Below are positions 57,081 through 64,000 of a stretch of DNA of 64,000 bases, piece after piece. Position 1 is the first letter of the stretch, and each line of letters starts with the position of its first letter. Location: assembly GCA_039519185.1 (NCBI GenBank), contig CM076849.1:63694587-63758586 (forward strand). The letters are read 5' to 3'. The notes under the pieces were generated by a model, which was not told where the DNA came from, did no database searches, and was given only the letters and a program-made list of their open reading frames with translations. Made by a program: the position numbers and the translations under genes. Origin of the DNA: Astragalus membranaceus. Lineage: Eukaryota; Streptophyta; Magnoliopsida; Fabales; Fabaceae.

Positions 57081-58529
57081 TGTTACCAAGTCACTTCAGT
57101 CTCAAGAGGGGGAGTGAATTGAGATTTTAAAAAATAAGTCCCCTTTAACGACTTGATTGATTTTTCGCGCAGGTTTATGGAACGAATTAATGAGAAACGA
57201 AAACTGAAAATAAAGCAGTAAAGAACACAGATTTTTATACTGGTTCGGTCACCTCCAAGTGACCTACGTCCCGTCCCCACACCCTTGTGACATTTTCCAC
57301 TAACACAACAAAGCTTAGAGGTGCTTTGGAAACCTTTAGACACAGGCAATCTTCTCCTAGGATACCCCACCTACGAAGAGCCCTCAAATCTACCACAACA
57401 ACGGCAACAACAAGAGATACCCCACCCTTGTTACAACCAATAACCCTAGAGAGATACCCCACTCCCTAGTACCAACAGCAACCCTAGAGAGATACCCCAC
57501 TCCTTAGTACTGTGAACAACGTAAAACAATTTACAAATTGAAAAACCAAAATACCTCTTATGAAGGCAGATTACACAACTTGAAGATCACCAACCCAAAT
57601 CTAACCCTTGAGAGAAATCAGCTCTGACAGATGAAAAATACTTGAAGAACAGAGGTGTGTGTGCTAGGGTTTAGTTTGGCGTTTCAGCGTACGTAAGCGT
57701 AAAAATGGGTTGTATTTTTCTGTGAAATGCTAAGTCCCTATTTATGGACTTAGGAGAAATATGACCGTTGAATGATTTTAGGAATTGATTAATTACTTGA
57801 AAAGCATAGGATAGTGAATCGATTATTGTCTTGGAAAATAGGAATGAGTGATCGATTGTTTTCTTTTAAAGAGTAAGTATGAATCGATTAATAGCTTGAA
57901 AATATGACCGTTGAGGCTTTTAGAAAGAAGGAAATCGATTTTATGCTTAGATGCATGAGGAGAAGAATCGATTCTTAGTTTGAAGTAGTATAGTTTATGA
58001 ATCGATTCATTGCTTAATTAAAGTAAGAGGCAAATCGATTTATGGCTTTGAAAACAGGAAGGAAATCGATTTTGGTGTCAGAAGAAATAATAGGGATCGA
58101 TTCTTAGCTTTTAAAACAGTTTGGGAATCGATTCTTTGCTTTGGGAAATGAGTCATGAATCGATTTCTATCCTTTGTACAAGGTTGAAAATCGATTCTTG
58201 GCTCTAGGAAAGAAGTCATGAAGCGATTTCTAACTTCCACAAAATAGTTTTGATGTTACGTGCCTTACCTATGTGCATGCATGCATTTTGAAAACTGAGA
58301 AGGCTATGAAACTGTGAGATGAGCTGACCCTCAGAAGCGGCTTACAATATATCCTAGGACACGACCCAAACCCTAGAGACTATCCTTACTTCTTGAGTCT
58401 TGTTTGTGCCTTGGATTTTCGCTTGGTCATTTTTCGCTTTGAACACATCATCAAAACCTAACCATCTTGTCATTTGGACTTCGAACGCATCATCATCAAA
58501 ACCTAACCTGCAAAAGCAATATAACCACA
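57081..58529 (-). repeat. 3' LTR of copia element
   Basis: Minus-strand ends are TGTGGTTATATT (58529) and TTGGTAACA (57081); the purine tract AAAAAGGGGGAGAA directly precedes it (58530-58543). It carries about 13 AATCGATT motifs at 57815-58230, as in the solo LTR at 30358, though the sequence between them is much diverged. CCCTA(GAGA)GAGATACCCCAC-type repeats lie at 57360-57500. Confidence 0.85.
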
Positions 58530-58780
58530 TTCTCCCCCTTTTTGATGATGATAAAACTTTACTCATATTTGGGTGGGAGGTTAGTTCATCAAACAAAATA
58601 ATGCATGAAATATAACTGGACTCCCCCTCACTTGATGCTCCCCTATCTCAATGATTAGATGCAAAATGACAATTCTATATCAATCCTATATGCATAAACG
58701 TCCTGTATACTTCTCCCCCTTTTTGTCATGATCAAAAGGGTGACGAGGAGATATAGTTTGTGAATCAAAGAACAGCACAT

Positions 58781-60194
58781 TCAAACAGATGAGGAATCAA
58801 TGACTCCAAGTTCTCTTCGAATGAAAAAGAAAGTTTCTTTTTGTGAAGGTTTTGTAAAAATATCAGCTAGCTGTTTAGATGATTCAACAAATTCAATCAC
58901 ACAATCGCCTTTTTGGACATGATCTCTAAGAAAATGATGCCTAATCTCTATGTGCTTAGTTCTAGAGTGTTGAACGGGGTTCTTTGTAAGATTGATTGCG
59001 CTTGTATTGTGACATTTTATTGGTATGTGATCTAGCTCTACACCATAGTCAAGAAGTTGTTGCTTCATCCAAAGGATTTGTGCGCAGCAACTTCCTACTG
59101 CAACATATTCTACTTCAGCAGTTGACAGTGCGACACTGACTTGTTTCTTACCATGCCATGACACTAAAGCACTACCTAAGATATGACATGTTCCACTAGT
59201 GCTTTTTCTATCCAGTTTACAGCCTGCAAAATCAGAGTCGGAATATCCGATAAGACTACATGTGGCGCCTTTGGAAGGACCAACATTTTGTGTTCCTACA
59301 AGATATCTCATTATCCTCTTGACTGCTACTAGGTGTGACTCTTTTGGATTTGCTTGATATCTAGCACACATGGAGACACTAAACATGATATCTGGTCTAC
59401 TAGCAGTTAAGTAGAGAAGTGAACCAATCATACCTCGATATTTGCTCAATTCTACTGGTTTACCTTCTTCATCCTTATCTAGGTAGCATGGGTGCTCATC
59501 GGAGTAGCCATTTCTTTTGCTTTGTCCATTTCAAATCTCTTGAGAAATTCTTTGTAATATTTTGATTGAGAGATGAAAATGCCGTTCTTGGTTTGTTTTA
59601 TTTGAAGTCCGAGAAAGAAGTTGAGTTCTCCCATCATTGACATTTCAAACTCATTCTGCATAATACTAGAAAATTCTTTGCAAAGCAATTCATTAGTAGC
59701 ACCGAAAATAATATCATCCACATAAATTTGTACAAGCAATATATCATCTTTGGACTTCTTTATAAACAATGTAGTGTCAACTTTCCCTCTTTGAAAATCA
59801 TGATTAAGTAGAAATTTACTTAGTCTTTCATACCAAGCTCTTGGAGCTTGCATCAGACCATAAAGAGCCATTTTGAGTTTGAAAACATGATCAGGTTTTT
59901 CATAACTTTCAAAGTCAGGTGGTTGTTCAACATACACTTCTTCTTGAATGAAATCATTTAAGAATGCACTTTTGACATTCATTTGATATAATTTAAAATC
60001 CATGATAGATGCAAAAGCAAGGAGCATGCGAATAGCCTCTAATCTAGCTACGGGTGCAAAAGTTTCATCATAGTATATTCCCTCTTCCTGATTATAACCC
60101 TTAGCTACTAGTCTAGCTTTGTTTCTAACTATTATGCCTGACTCATCTAGCTTGTTTCTAAACACCCATTTTGTGCCAATTATTTGGTGATTAT
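58781..60194 (-). pseudogene. copia RT (major part) and RNase H, frameshifted
   Basis: RT runs from the solo-LTR junction (60194, HQIIGTKWVFRNK) through LVAKGYNQEEGI, ALYGL.QAPRAWYERLS and YVDDIIFG to about 59490, then a one-base shift near 59483 moves to the frame of RNase H (59449-58781: SKYRGMIGSLLYLTASRPDI, YSDSDFAGCKLDRKSTSG, STAEVEYVA). The first RT catalytic Asp is Asn (QMNVKSAFLN; codon at 59977-59979). RT copies the element RNA; this copy is inactive. Confidence 0.9.
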
Positions 60195-60984
60195 TGTAAC
60201 ACCCCCTTCTAATAGCTACTATTTAATTAATTTAAAACCAGAGTTTCCAAAAAACGTTTTAATGCATCCACAAGAGGGTGCCACATTTAAAAACAACAAC
60301 GCATAATAGTCTCCAAAATTTAATTCGTAAAGTCATAAGGTACGATACATAGCACCGCAAATAACCTGTTGGACTACACTAAAATAAATCATAATATTCA
60401 TCGCAGCAGAATAATCACCAAATCTTAAAATGCCAAATTACATCACCAAATAAAGTTCAGAACATCAAATAAGGTAATACTTAAACTAAACGCCCCCCGG
60501 TGCTACGTATCAGAGCAGACTCAACTGACTAGGAGAAGGTACTAGATCACCTTCACTCGCTATCACCTGCACGTTGCCGACATAAGAAGCAACACGAAAG
60601 CAGTAGGGTGAGTCTCATTTCATAAGTAATAACATATAAGATCAACAACATATAGATCAGGCAACTAACAACACCAATACACAGCAATAATAGCACACCG
60701 TTATCTATATCAATCAACAGACAACACCGAAAATATATGTAATGCATGCAATGCAACCCAACTCCTAGGGCCTATGCATGTGGATCCATCAACACCAATA
60801 TCTTGCCTTGAGAGCACTCACCAAATAAGGCCTAAGCCTTCTGCTCACCAACAATTTATAATAAGGCCGAAGCCTTCTGCTCACCAGACAATGCATATGC
60901 TTATGCGACGCCATGTACAATGCATTCACACACACCAAAATCACCATAATTCTGCATAAACATGCTCACTAATAATATTTCAGC

Positions 60985-61095
60985 TCACCAATATTTATTC
61001 AACTCACCAATAAATTTTATATCAACTCACCAATAAATTTTATATCAACTCACCAATATTTATTCAGCTCGCCAATAAATTTTATTTTGTCTCAC
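60985..61095. repeat. ~24 bp tandem repeat in solo gypsy LTR
   Basis: Five units of CTCACCAATA(AATTTTATATCAA) or CTCACCAATATTTATTCA lie in a row. Confidence 0.8.
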
Positions 61096-61114
61096 CAACT
61101 GGTTATAAGAACTA

Positions 61115-61700
61115 GCATGCAGGGCAGCCAAAATTGGCGCCCAGCAACAAGGCGCGCGGGCATGCCAAACTTGGCGCCCAGCGCCCAGCGCACAAAACAC
61201 ACACACGCACGCGGGCAGCCAGGAAACGGCGCCCTTGGCGCCTTGGCGCCCAGCACAGACGCACAACACGCAACACAGCGCCCTTGGCGCCCAGCACACA
61301 CGCACAACACGCGACACAGCGCCCTTGGCGCCCAGCGCCCAGCAACACACGCACACCACGCAAACACAACGCCCAGCGCCTAGCGCCCAGCAACACACAC
61401 AATGCGACACGGCGCCTATGGCGCCCAGTGCGCCAGCGCCAAACCGAAACAAAACATGGGCATGCCAATTTGGCGCCCTTACACCGAAGCACCACAACAC
61501 ACCATGGGGCAGCCACATTTTGGCGCCCCTCACCATGACACACCCACGCACACACCCAACAACAACACCGGCGCCACTAGGCACCATGGGACAGCCATTA
61601 GGCGCCCCAACAGCCCTACACCAAAACACAACACACACACCACATCATAACTCACACATGGGCAGCCACTTTTGGCGCCCATGCCTAGCACACACACATG
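61115..61700. repeat. GC-rich GGCGCC minisatellite in solo gypsy LTR
   Basis: GGCGCC(C/T) recurs about 20 times, often as TTGGCGCCCAGC, with ~40 bp units best seen at 61220-61340 (AACACAGCGCCCTTGGCGCCCAGCACA-like). In an otherwise AT-rich LTR it stands out sharply. All long overlapping open frames here, on both strands, are by-products of the repeat. Confidence 0.85.
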
Positions 61701-62504
61701 CTCTATGCCACACCTATGCACACACCAATCAACATCACACCACAACACCTATTACACACACTTCAATCACCCAATTTCACTCCAAGTTAATCATGCAATC
61801 ACAACAACACTCAACAATTCCTCATGTTCTCATTCTCAATCCTATTGTTCCATTATAACAAACACCTATCATGCGAAATCAATTTCATATACACCTTAAT
61901 TCTAATTAGCATGAAATCAACCAATTAAAACTCAATATGACAATTAGCAAGAGAACAACATCTTAATTCAAATCACAACACCACTATTAAATCAACAACA
62001 TAACAATTCAATTCACAAATCATCCCTAGCACCTAATTCCTATAATTGCTAATCAAATAGGTTATTAAGGATGAAAAGGAGAACCCCCTAACCTTTTGGA
62101 AATTGAAGAACTCGCAAGGCCCCTAGAAATTCACCAACACCACCAACGATCCAAGCTCTCCTCCTTCCTTAGGTTCCACGTGAATCCTCTCCTTGGCCCT
62201 AGCACCGCCACGCCCCCTTCTCCCTCACTCTTCTCTTCGCAAGTTCTCTCCTTCTCTCTTCTCTTCGAGTTCTTTCTTTCTTTTTTGCACAAATGAGACA
62301 CTTGTCTCAAACCCTTGCTAAATGTGCCTAGGCCTAAGTCAATGGGCTTGGGCTTGGGCCAATCCCAACACCCCAGAATTACCATCACCACTCCCTTCAA
62401 TTTAAATAAAAACAACATATATATTAATAAATTAATATAACAATAATAATGCAACACTTAAATAATTTAATCAAATAATTAATTAAATTATTTTGGGTGT
62501 TACA

Positions 62505-62698
62505 ATTATCAGGCCTAAGGACGAGATCCCATACTTCATTTCTTTCAAACTAATTTAGCTCTTCCTACATAGCAATATTCCAATGTTCAGCTATTATAGC
62601 CTCATCTAGATTTCTAGGTTCGATTTGAGATACAAAGGCTATATGATTACATGCATTTCTAAGAGAGTTTCGAGTAGTTACCCCTTTTGATACATCAC
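62505..62698 (-). pseudogene. copia RT N-terminal part with two stops
   Basis: Minus strand reads IAFVSQIEPRNLDEAIIAEH, then EELN and FERNEVWDLV with TAG at 62565-62567 and 62550-62552 where glutamine codons are expected. Both are CAG-to-TAG type changes. It joins the RT at 60194 when the solo LTR is removed. Confidence 0.8.
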
Positions 62699-63632
62699 CT
62701 ATAACATTTTCAAGTGGGTCGTGCCTTGGGATTCTCCATTCCTTTGGTAGTTCATTACTCGAATCTTCCTCATTTCTTTGTTGAGTCGAACGTTCAGCCT
62801 CCTTCTCCTTATTCTCACTTTTTTTTCTCCTTCTAGTTTTAATGCTTCAAGCTCATCTGCAACATCATCAATAACCTTTCCCAACCTTTTGGGGTTAGAC
62901 TCTTCAAATGTAACATGCACAGATTCCTCAATTACTTTATTTCTTTTATTGAATATTCTAAATGCTTTACTAGATACAGAATAACCAAGAAAAATTCCTT
63001 CATCAGCTTTATCATCAAATTTCCCTAGGTTATATTTTCCATTGTTTAAAACAAAGCATTTGCATCCAAAAGTGTGTAAGTGTGCAATGTTTGGTTTTCT
63101 CCCTTTGTAAAGTTCATAACGGGTTTTCTTTAAAATAGGCCTAATCAAAACTCTATTCATAACTTAAAAAGCAGTACTTACAGCATCAGCCCAAAAGTAT
63201 TTTGGGATGTCATGATCATTCAGCATGGTTCTGGCAAGCTCTTCCAAAGATCGATTTTTCCTTTCAACGACTCCATTATGTTGAGGAGTTCTAGGTGCTG
63301 AGAAGTTGTGATCAATACCAGATTCTTCACAAAAAATTTCAAACCTTTCATTCTCAAACTCTCCACCGTGATCGGTTCGGATGGAGATAATTTTCAGCTC
63401 TTTTATTTGCAAGAAACAGTGTCCAGGGGTACCTTGAGTAGTCATCTACTATAACAAGTGCATAATAATTTCCACCAAATCTTTTCGTCCGTGAGGGACC
63501 AAATAAATTCATGTGTAAAAGCTGTAATGGTTTGTTAGTAGAACAATATTCTTTGATTTAAAAGATACTTTGACTTGTTTACCTTTTTGGCATGCATCAC
63601 ATAACTTATCTTTTTCAAACTTGATTTTAGGA
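62699..63632 (-). pseudogene. copia integrase
   Basis: From the C8 border the frame gives the end of the zinc finger (IKFEKDKLCDACQKGKQ), the first catalytic position in LLHMNLFGP where Asp is expected (codon 63507-63509), then IRTDHGGEFEN (second Asp), PQHNGVVERKNRSL (Glu) and NRVLIRPILKKT, GRKPNIAHLHTFGCKCFVLN, IFLGYS. A stop separates 63164 from 63160 and a frame break lies near 63445. It is cut by C8 at 63632. Confidence 0.88.
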
Positions 63633-64000
63633 CACTGAAAAAAAAAAGGTTACTAGCGAGGGAATTAGTGAGGGAATTTTTAGTCCCTCACTAATTTTGT
63701 CATTAGCGACGGATTTTTAGGTCCCTCGCTAATTAGCGACGGATTTTTCAGTCCCTCGCTAATTCCCTCGCTAATTTCTGACAGCTTTTAGATGATAGGA
63801 CTTCGTGCAGGTGATTAGCGACGGAATTGTCAGTCCCTCGCTAATTCCCTCACTAAATTTCTGACTTTTCAGCTTATTTATCCTCTCACACGCCACTCTT
63901 CTCTCCTACTCTCCTCACGCTCTTCTCTCTTCTTCTCTCCTCACACTCTTCTTCTCTCTTCACTCTTTCACCACCACACCACCACCTCCTTGCACACTCT
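63633..64000 (+). mobile_element. CACTA element C8, 5' end, same family as C5
   Basis: The degenerate terminus CACTGAAAAAAAAAAGG at 63633 starts TTAGCGA(C/G)GGA and TCCCTCGCTAA subterminal repeats. From about 63750 it matches C5 at 43060-43330 closely (GCTTATTTATCCTCTCACACGCC, then CT-rich leader). It breaks the copia integrase. The rest is beyond the window edge. Confidence 0.85.

Larger units (their letters stand above)
60195..62504 (-). mobile_element. solo Ty3/gypsy LTR (Del/Tekay-like), 2310 bp
   Basis: Ends TGTAACACCC and GGGTGTTACA form a 10 bp inverted repeat, flanked by the 5 bp repeat ATTAT (60190-60194 and 62505-62509). Removing it rejoins the copia RT text. No coding region or primer site is present. 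Minus orientation is suggested by TGTAACACCCAAAATAATT at the right end, as in Tekay-type LTRs. It is 2.3 kb because of internal tandem repeats. Confidence 0.93.
57081..63632 (-). mobile_element. Ty1/copia (SIRE/Maximus-like) element, 3' LTR plus pol
   Basis: On the minus strand the order is pre-integrase/integrase (63632-62699), RT and RNase H (62698-58781), polypurine tract, and LTR (58529-57081). The YVDDIIFG RT and LTR design fit the SIRE/Maximus lineage. The 5' LTR and gag lie to the right of C8, outside the window. A solo gypsy LTR (60195-62504) splits RT. Confidence 0.9.

Noticed and set aside
61060..61858. Six overlapping long frames on both strands, some Cys/Ala-rich
   Set aside because: All come from the GGCGCC minisatellite inside a solo LTR; mutually overlapping and without any domain.

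Overview
The window is plant nuclear DNA made almost wholly of nested transposable elements. The Ogre-type (Ty3/gypsy, Tat lineage) integrase and LTR, the SIRE/Maximus-type Ty1/copia element and the density of En/Spm (CACTA) transposons suggest a papilionoid legume; this is inference, because no single-copy marker proves the species. I found no rRNA, tRNA, CRISPR or organellar genes.

Layout, left to right. 1-5533: 3' end of an Ogre-like element (integrase, 3' UTR, polypurine tract, 2.8 kb LTR) inserted into a plant-mobile-domain gene whose 3' part survives at 5534-6770. 7221-9776: broken exons of an unrecognised minus-strand gene, closed by a CACTA terminus (C1). 9777-12752: decayed minus-strand Ty3/gypsy pol. 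12753-20043: CACTA element C2 (TSD TAG) with an intact TNPA-like gene, a deleted TNP2 transposase core and a large inverted repeat. 20085-23966: C3, an inverted, decayed relative split by a 556 bp hAT-like element. 24756-25339 and 39010-39675: two paralogous small proline-rich, Cys-cluster membrane-protein genes, the only candidate non-transposon genes with open exons and no inserted element. 28587-37949: C4 (TSD CTA), a Pack-CACTA carrying pieces of several host genes (HEAGH protein, an unknown gene, an AP180-type ANTH protein, ribosomal protein L30), itself hit by a solo copia LTR and a LINE/SINE-like insert. 42119-44260: LINE 3' end holding the 1.1 kb non-autonomous CACTA C5 (TSD AAT). 44297-54083: C6 (TSD GAT), a putatively autonomous CACTA with intact split TNP2 (TNPD-like) and Transposase_24 (TNPA-like) genes. 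54087-56271: Ty3/gypsy leader and gag, cut by C7 (56272-57080). 57081-63632: minus-strand copia element cut by a solo gypsy LTR (60195-62504). 63633-64000: start of C8, a relative of C5.

How the parts relate. C6 could supply both transposition proteins in trans. C2 could supply only the TNPA-like protein. C5 and C8 are dependent elements with their own subterminal repeats, so cross-mobilisation is not implied by sequence alone. The nesting gives relative ages: host or gypsy sequence is oldest, then LINE, then CACTA; copia is younger than C7, and the solo gypsy LTR and C8 are younger than copia. The old retroelements are decayed mainly by C-to-T/G-to-A type changes, while C6 has open exons and clean splice junctions.
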